Assembly: GCA_017397305.1 (NCBI GenBank)
Contig: JAFQJB010000022.1
Coordinates: forward strand, 1 to 54,735
Length of the DNA stretch: 54,735 bases
Source: Clostridia bacterium
GTDB taxonomy: Bacteria > Bacillota > Clostridia > Christensenellales > Borkfalkiaceae
Reading direction: 5' to 3'
This document shows, in pieces, positions 40,886 to 49,479 of this stretch. Every line of letters begins with the position of its first letter. Position 1 is the stretch's first letter. The notes under the pieces are model-generated. The model was given only the letters and a program-made list of their open reading frames with translations. It made no database searches and was not told the DNA's origin. Made by a program: the position numbers and the translations under genes.

Positions 40886-40974
40886 AATAAAAGTCCTCCA
40901 AATAAAATAAATAATAATTTTCTTTTTCTTTATCGCAGAGCAAAATATTTTTTGCCCAACTTTTTACAACTACT

Positions 40975-41003
40975 ATTATATATCGTTTTTGTCAAATTGG
41001 CAA
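40975..41003 (-). promoter_or_regulatory. Promoter of fba
   Basis: On the minus strand TTGCCA (41003-40998), 17 bases, TATAAT (40980-40975). The transcript would have a leader of about 80 bases; no known riboswitch was recognised in it. Confidence 0.65.
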
Positions 41004-41030
41004 ATAAATTTCAAATTTAATCGAAAATAC

Positions 41031-41059
41031 TTTGTAAAAATGCGTAATAGTTGTATAAT
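41031..41059 (+). promoter_or_regulatory. Probable promoter of the M29 aminopeptidase gene
   Basis: TTTGTA (41031-41036), 17 bases, TATAAT (41054-41059). Confidence 0.5.
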
Positions 41060-41093
41060 AAATACAAAAATAAGTAAAAATTACGGGTGAATT

Positions 41094-42209
41094 ATGGTTG
41101 ATGAAAGAATTAACGCACTTGCAAAAGGTTTAATTAACTATTCTTGCGCCTTAAAAAAGGGCGAAAAAGTTTTGATTGAAGCAAAGGGCATTGACTATAT
41201 GCTTGTCAACGCATTGGTAAAAGAGGCGTATAAAGTGGGGGCATTTCCTTTTGTTGAAATTTACGACAACAGGGTTACTCGCGAATTGTTGCTTGGTCAA
41301 ACCGAGGAAGGTGCTAAACTAAAAGCCAAGTTCGATGCCTTCCGTATGCAAGAAATGGACGCATATATAGGTATTCGTGGCGGGGAAAACTGCAACGAAC
41401 TATCCGACGTTCCCGAACAAAATATGAAGGCTGAAAGCGAGTTTTATTCCCACCCCGTTCACCACGAAATAAGGGTTAAAAAGACCAAGTGGGTGGTGCT
41501 CCGTTACCCCAATCAAGGCATGGCACAGCAAGCGGGTATGAGTACGGATGCTTTTGAAGACTTCTATTTTAAGGTGTGCAACCTCGACTATTCTAAAATG
41601 GATAGGGCAATGGACGCCCTAAAAGCCCGCCTAGACAAAGCCGATAAAGTTCGTATCGTTGGCAAGGGCACCGACATCAGTTTTTCTATTAAAGGAATAG
41701 GTAGTAAAAAGTGTTCGGGCGAGAGAAATATCCCCGACGGCGAGATTTATACCGCACCCGTAAAGGATAGCGTTAACGGGGTTATAACCTACAACGCACC
41801 ATCGGTTGAACAAGGCTTTAAGTTTGAAAACGTAAGCCTTACCTTTAAGGACGGAAAGATTATAAACGCAACCGCGAACGATACCGAAAAGCTTAACGCA
41901 ATACTAAACACAGACGAGGGCTCAAGATACGTAGGTGAGTTTGCGTTTGGCGTTAACCCGTATATAACAAAGCCGATGGGGGATATCTTGTTTGACGAAA
42001 AGATATCAGGCTCTATCCATTTTACCCCCGGATGTTGCTATGACGATTGCTATAACGGAAACGTTTCGGCACTGCATTGGGACTTGGTGCTTATCCAAAC
42101 AAAAGAGTACGGTGGTGGCGAAATTTATATCGACGGCGAACTAATTAGAAAGGACGGAGTGTTCGTTCCCGACGATTTGGCTTGTTTAAATGCCGAAAAT
42201 TTAAAATAA
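41094..42209 (+). CDS. M29-family aminopeptidase
   Basis: This 371-residue cytoplasmic metallo-aminopeptidase belongs to the thermophilic aminopeptidase T / PepS family. The metal-binding residues occur in the usual blocks: ERNIPDGEIYTAPV (Glu), RYVGEFAFGVNP (Glu), SGSIHFTPG (His) and SALHWDLVL (His and Asp). The N-terminal part has KKGEKVLIEAKG and RRVT/ELLL-like helices. It removes N-terminal residues from peptides, probably in peptide recycling. The promoter is just upstream and GGGTG serves as SD. No terminator was recognised between it and gapA, which has its own promoter. Confidence 0.9.
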   Translation: MVDERINALAKGLINYSCALKKGEKVLIEAKGIDYMLVNALVKEAYKVGAFPFVEIYDNRVTRELLLGQTEEGAKLKAKFDAFRMQEMDAYIGIRGGENCNELSDVPEQNMKAESEFYSHPVHHEIRVKKTKWVVLRYPNQGMAQQAGMSTDAFEDFYFKVCNLDYSKMDRAMDALKARLDKADKVRIVGKGTDISFSIKGIGSKKCSGERNIPDGEIYTAPVKDSVNGVITYNAPSVEQGFKFENVSLTFKDGKIINATANDTEKLNAILNTDEGSRYVGEFAFGVNPYITKPMGDILFDEKISGSIHFTPGCCYDDCYNGNVSALHWDLVLIQTKEYGGGEIYIDGELIRKDGVFVPDDLACLNAENLK

Positions 42210-42222
42210 CGATAAAAATTGA

Positions 42223-42251
42223 TTGACTATTTGACTTTTTATAGATATAAT
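42223..42251 (+). promoter_or_regulatory. Promoter of gapA
   Basis: TTGACT (42223-42228), 17 bases, TATAAT (42246-42251). A leader of about 70 bases precedes the start. Confidence 0.75.
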
Positions 42252-42329
42252 GTAAAAGACGAAATTTGGAAAAATTTTAAATAAATTTGTAAAATTTTAG
42301 AAAAAATCATATTTTTGGAGGACATTGAA

Positions 42330-43352
42330 ATGTCAAAAGTAACTAAAGTTGCAATTAACGGTTTCGGACGTATCGGTCGTCTTGCTTTCAGACAAATGTT
42401 CGGTGCAGAAGGCTACGAAGTTGTTGCTATCAACGACCTCACCAGCCCTGAAATGCTCGCTCATCTTTTGAAATACGACACCATGCAAGGTAACTACGTA
42501 GCAGCAGGCCACACTGTAGAATCTACTGAAGATTCTATCATCGTTGACGGAAAGGAAATCAAAATTTCTGCTGAAAAGAACGCTGCTGATTGCCCCTGGG
42601 CTAAATACGACGTTGACGTTGTTTTGGAATGTACTGGTTTTTACACCAGCAAAGAAAAGGCTTCTGCACACATCGCTGCTGGCGCTAAGAAAGTTGTTAT
42701 CTCTGCTCCTGCAGGTAACGACCTCCCCACTATCGTTTACAACGTAAACCACAAGACCCTTACCGCTGAAGACAAGATTATTTCTGCTGCATCTTGCACC
42801 ACCAACTGTCTTGCTCCTATGGCTAAGGCTCTCAACGATTACGCTCCCATCCAATCTGGTATCATGACCACCGTTCACGCTTACACTGGTGACCAAATGA
42901 TTCTTGACGGACCTCAAAGAAAGGGCGACAAGAGACGTTCAAGAGCAGGCGCTATGAACATCGTTCCTAACTCTACTGGTGCTGCAAAAGCTATCGGTCT
43001 TGTTATCCCCGAACTCAACGGCAAGCTTATCGGTGCTGCACAACGTGTTCCCACCGCTACTGGTTCAACCACCATTCTTATCGCTGTTGTTAAGGGTAAG
43101 GACGTTACCAAGGAAGGCATCAACGCTGCTATGAAGGCACAAACTACCGAATCTTTCGGCTACAACACCGACGAAATCGTATCTTCTGACGTTATCGGTA
43201 TGAGATTTGGTTCACTCTTTGATGCTACTCAAACCATGGTATCTAAGATTGACGAAGAAACTTACCAAGTTCAAGTTGTTTCTTGGTACGACAACGAAAA
43301 CTCTTACACCAGCCAAATGGTAAGAACTATCAAATACTTCTCCGAAATTTAA
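42330..43352 (+). CDS. gapA: Glyceraldehyde-3-phosphate dehydrogenase, type I
   Basis: This 340-residue glycolytic enzyme contains the N-terminal NAD-binding [14 protein letters not shown], the catalytic Cys156 in [20 protein letters not shown] with the catalytic His, [20 protein letters not shown], and the C-terminal [15 protein letters not shown]. Codon use is highly biased, as in tuf and fba. The start at 42330 is preferred to an in-frame ATG 15 bases upstream because TGGAGGAC (SD) lies immediately before it and the family begins with the K-V-x-I-N-G-F-G pattern close to the start. It is followed by a 450-base region of tandem repeats with terminators. Confidence 0.97.
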   Translation: MSKVTKVAINGFGRIGRLAFRQMFGAEGYEVVAINDLTSPEMLAHLLKYDTMQGNYVAAGHTVESTEDSIIVDGKEIKISAEKNAADCPWAKYDVDVVLECTGFYTSKEKASAHIAAGAKKVVISAPAGNDLPTIVYNVNHKTLTAEDKIISAASCTTNCLAPMAKALNDYAPIQSGIMTTVHAYTGDQMILDGPQRKGDKRRSRAGAMNIVPNSTGAAKAIGLVIPELNGKLIGAAQRVPTATGSTTILIAVVKGKDVTKEGINAAMKAQTTESFGYNTDEIVSSDVIGMRFGSLFDATQTMVSKIDEETYQVQVVSWYDNENSYTSQMVRTIKYFSEI

Positions 43353-43377
43353 GAAATTATCTACGGCGCATTTCTTC

Positions 43378-43519
43378 GTTTACTGCTTAGTAAAACGACT
43401 TCAACAACCAAAAAGGTTTGTTTCACCCGTTTTACTTCGCGAGCCTTGAAATGCTTGCATCTAATTCCTTAAATAAGGTAAAAGAAAAATCAAAGCCATC
43501 GCAAACGCGGTGGCTTTTT
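43378..43519 (+). repeat. Intergenic repeat unit A, ending in a terminator
   Basis: The unit begins GTTTACTGCTTAGT (43378-43391), continues through CTTCGCGAGCCTTG (43435-43448), and ends in the hairpin GCCATCGC/GCGGTGGC (43495-43514) with a T-run. Unit B has the same words in the same order and nearly the same spacing, 188 bases downstream. TTACTGCTTAGTAA at the head is itself a small inverted repeat. Confidence 0.75.
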
Positions 43520-43565
43520 GTTTGGCTTAAAAAACAACTCGTAACAAGTTTCGAGTCAAAACATT

Positions 43566-43704
43566 GTTTACTGCTTAGTGTTTTGACTTCGATAACCAGA
43601 CGGTTTATCTCATCCAAAACACTTCGCGAGCCTTGTCTTGCTTGCAACTAACAACTTAAAATATTTAATAAGAGAACAAAGCCACCGAGCAATCGGTGGC
43701 TTTT
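43566..43704 (+). repeat. Intergenic repeat unit B, ending in a terminator
   Basis: A second copy of unit A: GTTTACTGCTTAGT (43566-43579), TTCGCGAGCCTTGTCTTGCT (43623-43642) and terminator GCCACCGA/TCGGTGGC (43681-43700) with T4. The 20-base word is also present in the aro leader at 27981-28000. Compensatory differences keep the terminator stem in both units. Confidence 0.75.
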
Positions 43705-43754
43705 CGTTTTCCTCCTTTTTTCTGTATCTTTGGCTTAAGATATAAAACAAAACC

Positions 43755-43784
43755 AAAAGGCAAGTCGGGTGACTTGCCTTTTTT
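43755..43784. terminator. Terminator near the small-protein gene
   Basis: AAAAGGCAAGTC (43755-43766), loop GGGT, GACTTGCCTTTT (43771-43782). The perfect 12-base stem can end transcription from both sides, including the minus-strand gene at 43803-43967. Confidence 0.85.
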
Positions 43785-43802
43785 ATCTATCGTTTTTTAA
43801 GT

Positions 43803-43967
43803 TTAGCCGTTGCAGTTGCAATTGCAGTTATTGTTGTTATTAAAAAGCGAATTGCCACACCCCGAAGAAGTTAAGAGGGCAAGAAGCAAAAGTAACTGCG
43901 TGCAGTTTATCGTGTTGTTATTAAGAAGTAAAAACAAAAGCGCAATAAGTACCAAGTTATTATTCAT
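43803..43967 (-). CDS. Small hydrophobic Asn/Cys-rich protein
   Basis: This 54-residue frame on the minus strand has a strong SD (GGAGG six bases before the ATG) and a terminator after it. The product starts MNNNLVLIALLFLLLNNN. It has a second hydrophobic stretch at residues 25-32 (LLLLLALL), a GCG turn (36-38), and ends in an asparagine/cysteine tail with C48, C50 and C52 alternating with Asn. It looks like a small membrane- or coat-associated peptide. Small hydrophobic or Cys-rich proteins of this kind are common in endospore formers, but I recognise no family. The SD, composition and isolated unit argue that it is real. Confidence 0.65.
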   Translation of the reverse strand: MNNNLVLIALLFLLLNNNTINCTQLLLLLALLTSSGCGNSLFNNNNNCNCNCNG

Positions 43968-44088
43968 AACCAACCTCCTTTTCCTTAAAAAACGCTATTT
44001 TTATATAATATGCGAAAAATATTTCAAAGATTACTTATAAAATTTTTGTTACAATATATGTGCATACATAAAAAAGAGGGAGGTAAAT

Positions 44089-44424
44089 ATGCAACAAATA
44101 ATTTTAGATAAACGTTTGCAATCAATGGTAGCCGATTACGTTCCAAGTGGTGAGATTTTGGACGAACTCGTTTGCTTTTTTTCGATTTTTTCCGACTATA
44201 CAAGGCTACGCATAATTTCGGCACTATCAATCAGTGAAATGTGCGTAAGTGACATATCAAACCTATTAAAAATAAACCAAACCACCGTGTCGCACCAACT
44301 AAGATTGCTTAAAAACTTAAACGCGGTCACAACCAAAAGACAGGGCAAAATCGTGTTCTATTCGCTCCGCAACGACACGCTATCCGACGTGCTTTTAAAA
44401 GGAGTGGAATTTTTAGGGTATTGA
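44089..44424 (+). CDS. ArsR/SmtB-family transcriptional regulator
   Basis: This 111-residue winged-helix regulator has a helix-turn-helix core that is typical: SDYTRLRIISALSISEMCVSDI and then SNLLKINQTTVSHQLRLLKN, with the wing TTKRQGKIVFYSL. Metal-sensing relatives have ELCVCDL at the start of the recognition region; here it reads EMCVSDI, with one Cys (C52) and Ser54 in place of the other, and the C-terminal helix lacks the usual His/Asp ligand set. So it may sense something else or be redox-controlled through C52. No metal transporter is next to it; uvrC follows with its own promoter. AGGGAGG lies before the ATG. Confidence 0.85.
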   Translation: MQQIILDKRLQSMVADYVPSGEILDELVCFFSIFSDYTRLRIISALSISEMCVSDISNLLKINQTTVSHQLRLLKNLNAVTTKRQGKIVFYSLRNDTLSDVLLKGVEFLGY

Positions 44425-44434
44425 TAATAACCGC

Positions 44435-44463
44435 TTGTAAAATAATTAAAAATCGGTTATAAT
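44435..44463 (+). promoter_or_regulatory. Sigma-A promoter of uvrC, giving a leaderless mRNA
   Basis: TTGTAA (44435-44440), 17 bases, TATAAT (44458-44463). The -10 ends six bases before the GTG start at 44470, so transcription should begin on the start codon. No SD is present. Confidence 0.7.
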
Positions 44464-44469
44464 AAGTCC

Positions 44470-46293
44470 GTGAACGAGTTACAAGAGAAGTTAAAACACT
44501 TGCCCACAAGTCCTGGAGTGTACGTTATGCTTTCGGCGGAAGGGCAAATCATATACGTCGGCAAGGCTAAAAACATTAAAAACCGAGTTAAACAATATTT
44601 TACTAATAGCGTAAAGACCGACAAAGTTATGGCAATGGTAAAAAACGTTGCCGACTTTTACTATATAATCGTTCCCAGCGAAATAGATGCGCTATCTTTA
44701 GAGAACAACCTTATCAAAAAGCATAAGCCTAGATATAACATATTATTAAAGGACGACAAGACCTATCCATATCTAAAAATCGACCTAAAAGAAGATTTTC
44801 CCACCTTTAAGGTCACAAGGAAAATAAAAAAGGACGGAGCAAAGTATTTTGGGCCTTTTATGGGTGGGGTGTCGGTCAAATCGGTTTTGGAACTTATAAA
44901 CCTCGCGTTTGAGATTCGTCCGTGTGAAAAAAAGCTTTGTAAGGATAAATGCATTAAAGAGTGCTTAAACTATCATATAAAGCGTTGTCACGCGCCTTGT
45001 GCGGGCAAAATCACACAGGAAGAATACAATGAAAAGGTTTTAGGTGCGATAGATTTTTTGAGCGGGGATACGGCGGAGACCGAAAAACTGCTCAAACAAA
45101 AAATGCTATCTGCTAGCGAGAGAGAGGAGTTCGAACTTGCCCTAAAGTATAAAGAGAACCTTTTAAGTTTGGAAAAGATAGGGTTAAAACGAATAACCGC
45201 TCTCAATAAATTTATCAATGCGGACGTTATTGCACACTGCTCTAACGGGCTTTATTCGACCATAAACGTGTTGTTTGTTCGTAACGGCAGAATGCTTGGC
45301 GGAAAGAACTTCGCTTTTGAAAGTGCAACGCTATCCGACGGCGAGGCTATCTCGGAATTTATTTCCCGCTATTATAGGGAGTACTCGGATATTCCCGACG
45401 AAATTATTTCGGGTGTGGAAATCCCTGATGCTGACGTTTTGGAAAGGTTTATTAAAGAAAACCACCAAAAGACAGTCAATATTTTACACGTAAAGCAAGG
45501 TGTTCGCCGTCAACTTGTCGATATGGCGGGGGTTAATGCCGAAGAACATCTAACCACCGCGGTTGACAAAATAAAGCATAAAAACGATATGACGATAACC
45601 GCTTGTCAAACCTTAAAAGAAAGGCTAAATCTCAAAAATTACCCCAAGCGAATGGAGTGTTTCGATATATCCAACATCAGCGGGGTGGACAAGGTTGGAA
45701 GCATGGTTGTGTTTACCGACGGAGAGCCTGATAGAGATGCGTATAGGCGGTTTAAGATAACATCGTTTGAGGGGGCGGACGATTATAAGAGCCACCAAGA
45801 AATGATGGAAAGACGGCTCAATAGACTATCTACTGATGCGGAAAAATTCCCCAAACCCGACCTTGTTATAATTGACGGCGGAAAGGGACAACTCTCTGCG
45901 GTAAAAGAGATTTTTGATAAGTTTAACGTAACCGATATCGACTTAATCGCTCTTGCTGAAAGGGAAGAAGAGATTTACACCCTAGATAGCAATCAACCAA
46001 TCGTTATGGATAGGCGGGAATACTGTTTAAAAATGCTTCAACGCATTCGTGACGAGGCACACCGCTTTGCAATAACCTATCACCGCACCTTGCGTGGAAA
46101 ACGCGCTCTATCTTCGGTTTTAGACGGCATAAAAGGGCTTGGTAAGGTCAAAAAAGGCGCACTTTTAGAGCGATTCCGTGACCTTAGCGGAATAATTTCC
46201 GCCACCGAAGAGCAACTAAAACAAGTGGACGGAATAGGCGAGAAGCGAGCAAAAGAGATAATATATTATCTAACGAAGGAAGGGCTTAAGTGA
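44470..46293 (+). CDS. uvrC: UvrABC excinuclease subunit C
   Basis: This 607-residue nuclease makes both incisions around a DNA lesion in nucleotide excision repair. An N-terminal GIY-YIG domain (SPGVYVMLSAEGQIIYVGKA, residues about 14-33) is present, with a Cys cluster (CEKKLCKDKCIKEC and CHAPC). A UVR segment contacts UvrB (about 200-235), the RNase H-like second nuclease domain follows (ECFDISNISG, IIDGGKGQLSA, HRFAITYHR), and C-terminal helix-hairpin-helix repeats end the chain. The GTG start at 44470 gives an N-terminus that aligns with family members. There is no SD; the promoter geometry predicts a leaderless message. It overlaps the next gene. Confidence 0.96.
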   Translation: MNELQEKLKHLPTSPGVYVMLSAEGQIIYVGKAKNIKNRVKQYFTNSVKTDKVMAMVKNVADFYYIIVPSEIDALSLENNLIKKHKPRYNILLKDDKTYPYLKIDLKEDFPTFKVTRKIKKDGAKYFGPFMGGVSVKSVLELINLAFEIRPCEKKLCKDKCIKECLNYHIKRCHAPCAGKITQEEYNEKVLGAIDFLSGDTAETEKLLKQKMLSASEREEFELALKYKENLLSLEKIGLKRITALNKFINADVIAHCSNGLYSTINVLFVRNGRMLGGKNFAFESATLSDGEAISEFISRYYREYSDIPDEIISGVEIPDADVLERFIKENHQKTVNILHVKQGVRRQLVDMAGVNAEEHLTTAVDKIKHKNDMTITACQTLKERLNLKNYPKRMECFDISNISGVDKVGSMVVFTDGEPDRDAYRRFKITSFEGADDYKSHQEMMERRLNRLSTDAEKFPKPDLVIIDGGKGQLSAVKEIFDKFNVTDIDLIALAEREEEIYTLDSNQPIVMDRREYCLKMLQRIRDEAHRFAITYHRTLRGKRALSSVLDGIKGLGKVKKGALLERFRDLSGIISATEEQLKQVDGIGEKRAKEIIYYLTKEGLK

Positions 46294-47105
46294 TGAAATA
46301 TAGTTTATTTATAAGCGATTATGATGGGACACTTGGTGTAGCACCAAAAAACAACATAGATGAAGAAACTTTAGAAGCGATAAAGAAGTTTACCGATAAA
46401 GGTGGAATTTTTGCCGTTTGCACGGGAAGAGAAACTTCTTCAATATTGCGTATACTAAGGTCGTACGATTTGGACGGAATAGTCGCTTCTTTCCAAGGCG
46501 CAAGGATAACTGAAATAAAAAGCGGAAAACACCTGTTTAACGGTGGGCTTGATAAAACGACCGCACTTAAAGCATTGGATATGGCCAAAGGCAACGGCTT
46601 AACCCCTCTTTCATATGGCGACAATATTTTTTACGCCCAAGAACTTAACTCATACGTTGAACTTTATAGCAAGGCTGTAAAGATTGACGTTGTGATTACG
46701 GATATTAGAGAAAGGGTTAAAAGTCAAGAAGAAAGTGTTAGCAAGATTTGTTGGGTTGGTGATGATACCGTTGTTAAAAACGTGGAAAAAACCTTAAACG
46801 CAAACAACAAATGCCCAAACTTGATGTTTAATAGCGGTGCAGAGTGTTTGCTTGAAGCAATAAACCCAGAACACGCAAAAGGCAATGCTGTTAGGGTGCT
46901 TGCAAAACACTATGGTATACCTCTTGACCAAGTTATAACGGTGGGCGACAGCACCAACGATATTGGTTTGGTTGTGGGCGAATGGCACGGCGTTGCCGTT
47001 GGTGACGGCAGGGAAGAACTTAAAAGGGTTGCTAAAGAAGTTACCGTACCATTTAATGAAAAACCCGTTAAACACTTACTTGAAAAATATTGCTTAAACG
47101 ATTAA
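46293..47105 (+). CDS. HAD-superfamily (Cof-type) sugar-phosphate phosphatase
   Basis: This 270-residue protein carries the HAD motifs: FISDYDGTL (nucleophile Asp and acid Asp, residues about 7-15), VCTGR, a C2-type cap of about 100 residues, the conserved Lys in NPEHAKGNAV, and VGDSTNDIGLV. Cof-type enzymes dephosphorylate sugar phosphates, nucleotides or cofactors; the substrate cannot be predicted. The start is taken as the ATG at 46293, which overlaps the uvrC stop codon by one base; a GTG three bases upstream is possible. It is inside the uvrC-lon transcription unit. Confidence 0.85.
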   Translation: MKYSLFISDYDGTLGVAPKNNIDEETLEAIKKFTDKGGIFAVCTGRETSSILRILRSYDLDGIVASFQGARITEIKSGKHLFNGGLDKTTALKALDMAKGNGLTPLSYGDNIFYAQELNSYVELYSKAVKIDVVITDIRERVKSQEESVSKICWVGDDTVVKNVEKTLNANNKCPNLMFNSGAECLLEAINPEHAKGNAVRVLAKHYGIPLDQVITVGDSTNDIGLVVGEWHGVAVGDGREELKRVAKEVTVPFNEKPVKHLLEKYCLND

Positions 47106-47124
47106 TACATAAGAAAGGCTTGAT

Positions 47125-49470
47125 ATGGAAGAAAAAGATATAATAAACTTAATAAATCAAACGAATAACGTAAAAACAATGCCCTTAATCGCCCTTCGTG
47201 GAAAGGTTTTGTTTCCTAAAACATTCCTTAACTTCGACGTGGGTAGACCGCAATCGATTTCAGCGGTAAATAAGGCAGTAGAGGACAAGACGGATATTTT
47301 TATCGTTGCACAAAAGAACGCGTTCATAGAATTGCCCAAAAAATCCGAACTTTTAACGTGCGGTGTTATTGCCCGCATTAAACAAGTTATGAAAGTTCAA
47401 AACTCTAACAATATTAAAGTTTCGGTTGAGGCAATCGCAAGGGCAAAAATCATAGATTTTATCGACGGAAAAGATTGTATGTCGGTTATGGTTGAAGAAG
47501 CGCCATACATTGACGACGGTAGCGACGTTGAGATAGAGGCGCACTTTAGAGTGGCTAAAAACGCATTCTACGAGTATGCACTTGCCGATAAACGCATTTC
47601 TAAAGATATGCTTTCCACCATTACCGAGATTAAAACTCCCAACGAATTCGTGGATAATGCTGTGACTATAGTAAACTTTAAAGAAAGCGACGTTCAAGTT
47701 ATTTTAGAGACCGACCAAACTATAAAAAGGCTAATCGAGTTTGAAAAACTTTTCAATAGAGAATCGGAAATTTTAAGGATTGAAAGAAAAATAACGGGCA
47801 AGGTGCGTCAAAGCATTGATAAAAGCCAAAAGGAGTTTTATTTAAGGGAACAACTTAAAGCCATTCACACCGAACTTGGCGACGACCCCGAAGAAGGCGA
47901 CGAGCTTGCACAAAAAATAAAGGAAAAAAATCTTCCTAAAGACATTGAAGAAAAGGCATTAAAGGAAGTTAAACGTCTAGATAAAATCAATCCGTCCTCG
48001 CCCGACTATTCTATAATATTAAACTATCTTGACTGGATAAGGGAACTACCTTTTAACGAGTCGACAGAGGATACCGACGATTTGTCTATCGCCGAGGAAA
48101 TTTTGGATAAAGACCATTTCGGCTTAGAAAAGGTTAAACAAAGAATAGTAGAATACCTTGCGGTATTGCACCTAACAAAAGAACTTAAAGGCCCGATACT
48201 GTGCTTTGTAGGGCCCCCAGGGGTTGGTAAAACCTCGGTTGCAACCTCTATTGCACGCGCATTAAACAGAAAGTTCGTGCGTATGAGTTTGGGTGGCGTT
48301 AAAGACGAGGCGGAAATTAGAGGACATAGAAGAACTTACGTTGGCGCAAGACCTGGTAGAATTATATTCGAGCTTAAAAATGCAGGAAGCAAAAACCCCG
48401 TGTTTCTACTTGACGAGATAGATAAACTATCTTCGGATATTCACGGCGACCCCGCTTCTGCGCTTTTAGAGGTGCTTGACCCCGAGCAAAACCCCACTTT
48501 CCGCGATAGATTTTTGGAAGTGCCGTTCGACCTTTCAAAAGTTATGTTCATAACCACCGCAAACACCGTGGACACCATTCCTCAGCCCTTGCTTGATAGA
48601 ATGGAAGTTATCGAACTTAACGGATACACCAACGAAGAAAAGGTTGAGATTGCAAAGAGATACCTTATTCCTAAGCAAATTAAAAACAACGGCTTAACCG
48701 ATTCAAAAGTCCAGATTGAAGATGACGCAATAACCGAAATCATAACCGGCTACACAATGGAAGCGGGCGTAAGAAATTTGGAACGTGAAATTGCAAGCGT
48801 TATAAGAAAGGTTGCAACAAAAGTTGCCCAAAACAAACGTACGAGAAAGCAAATTGTTACCGCCGATTTGGTTAAAAACTATTTGGGTGTAAGGAAATAT
48901 TTGCGTGACCAAACACTCGATAAAGACGAAATAGGCGCTTGTACGGGGCTTGCATGGACTAGAGTTGGCGGAACGACCTTGACAATCGAAGTAAGTTTAA
49001 TGAAAGGCAAGGGAGAAATTCTTCTCACTGGTAAACTCGGTGACGTTATGAAAGAATCTGCCCGCGCCGCAATAAGTTATATACGTTCAAGAGCGTCTAA
49101 GTTCGGCATAGACGACGAAAGGTTTGAAAAAACCGATATCCACGTGCACGTTCCCGAAGGTGCAACACCAAAAGACGGACCAAGCGCTGGTATCACTATT
49201 GCTACGGCAATTTTGTCTGCATTTACCGAAAAGGCGGTAAAGAGTAGCGTTGCAATGACTGGTGAAATTACCCTTCGCGGAAAGGTGCTTGCTATCGGTG
49301 GCTTAAAAGAAAAAGCCCTTGCCGCTTATAGACAAGGGATAAAGACGGTTATAATTCCCACTGCAAACAAAAAAGATTTGCAGGATATACCAAAAGAAAT
49401 ACGAAAGGAAATCAACTTTATTACGGCTGACAGTGTAGAAGAAGTGTTCAAAAACGCAATAAAGTTTTAG
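47125..49470 (+). CDS. lon: ATP-dependent protease LonA
   Basis: This 781-residue cytoplasmic AAA+ protease removes damaged and regulatory proteins. An N-terminal substrate-binding domain (about 15-215) begins MPLIALRGKVLFPKT, followed by a coiled-coil part. The AAA module has Walker A GPPGVGKT (363-370) and Walker B FLLDEID. The protease domain has the catalytic dyad S687 in DGPSAG and K730 in GGLKEKALAA, with the 43-residue spacing of the family. LonA is indicated by the large N-terminal domain. It is followed by ysxC after nine bases, a frequent Firmicutes pair. Confidence 0.97.
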   Translation: MEEKDIINLINQTNNVKTMPLIALRGKVLFPKTFLNFDVGRPQSISAVNKAVEDKTDIFIVAQKNAFIELPKKSELLTCGVIARIKQVMKVQNSNNIKVSVEAIARAKIIDFIDGKDCMSVMVEEAPYIDDGSDVEIEAHFRVAKNAFYEYALADKRISKDMLSTITEIKTPNEFVDNAVTIVNFKESDVQVILETDQTIKRLIEFEKLFNRESEILRIERKITGKVRQSIDKSQKEFYLREQLKAIHTELGDDPEEGDELAQKIKEKNLPKDIEEKALKEVKRLDKINPSSPDYSIILNYLDWIRELPFNESTEDTDDLSIAEEILDKDHFGLEKVKQRIVEYLAVLHLTKELKGPILCFVGPPGVGKTSVATSIARALNRKFVRMSLGGVKDEAEIRGHRRTYVGARPGRIIFELKNAGSKNPVFLLDEIDKLSSDIHGDPASALLEVLDPEQNPTFRDRFLEVPFDLSKVMFITTANTVDTIPQPLLDRMEVIELNGYTNEEKVEIAKRYLIPKQIKNNGLTDSKVQIEDDAITEIITGYTMEAGVRNLEREIASVIRKVATKVAQNKRTRKQIVTADLVKNYLGVRKYLRDQTLDKDEIGACTGLAWTRVGGTTLTIEVSLMKGKGEILLTGKLGDVMKESARAAISYIRSRASKFGIDDERFEKTDIHVHVPEGATPKDGPSAGITIATAILSAFTEKAVKSSVAMTGEITLRGKVLAIGGLKEKALAAYRQGIKTVIIPTANKKDLQDIPKEIRKEINFITADSVEEVFKNAIKF

Positions 49471-49479
49471 GAGAGAAAA

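Noticed and set aside
40886..40970. Riboswitch in the fba leader
   Set aside because: Only a weak AT-rich hairpin is visible and no known riboswitch core was recognised.
42333..42917. Long open frame of 194 codons on the minus strand inside gapA
   Set aside because: It mirrors the codon bias of gapA on the opposite strand, has no SD or promoter, and its product has no recognisable features.
43378..43704. CRISPR array downstream of gapA
   Set aside because: Only two long, imperfect units with terminators; no short identical repeats with unique spacers and no cas genes.
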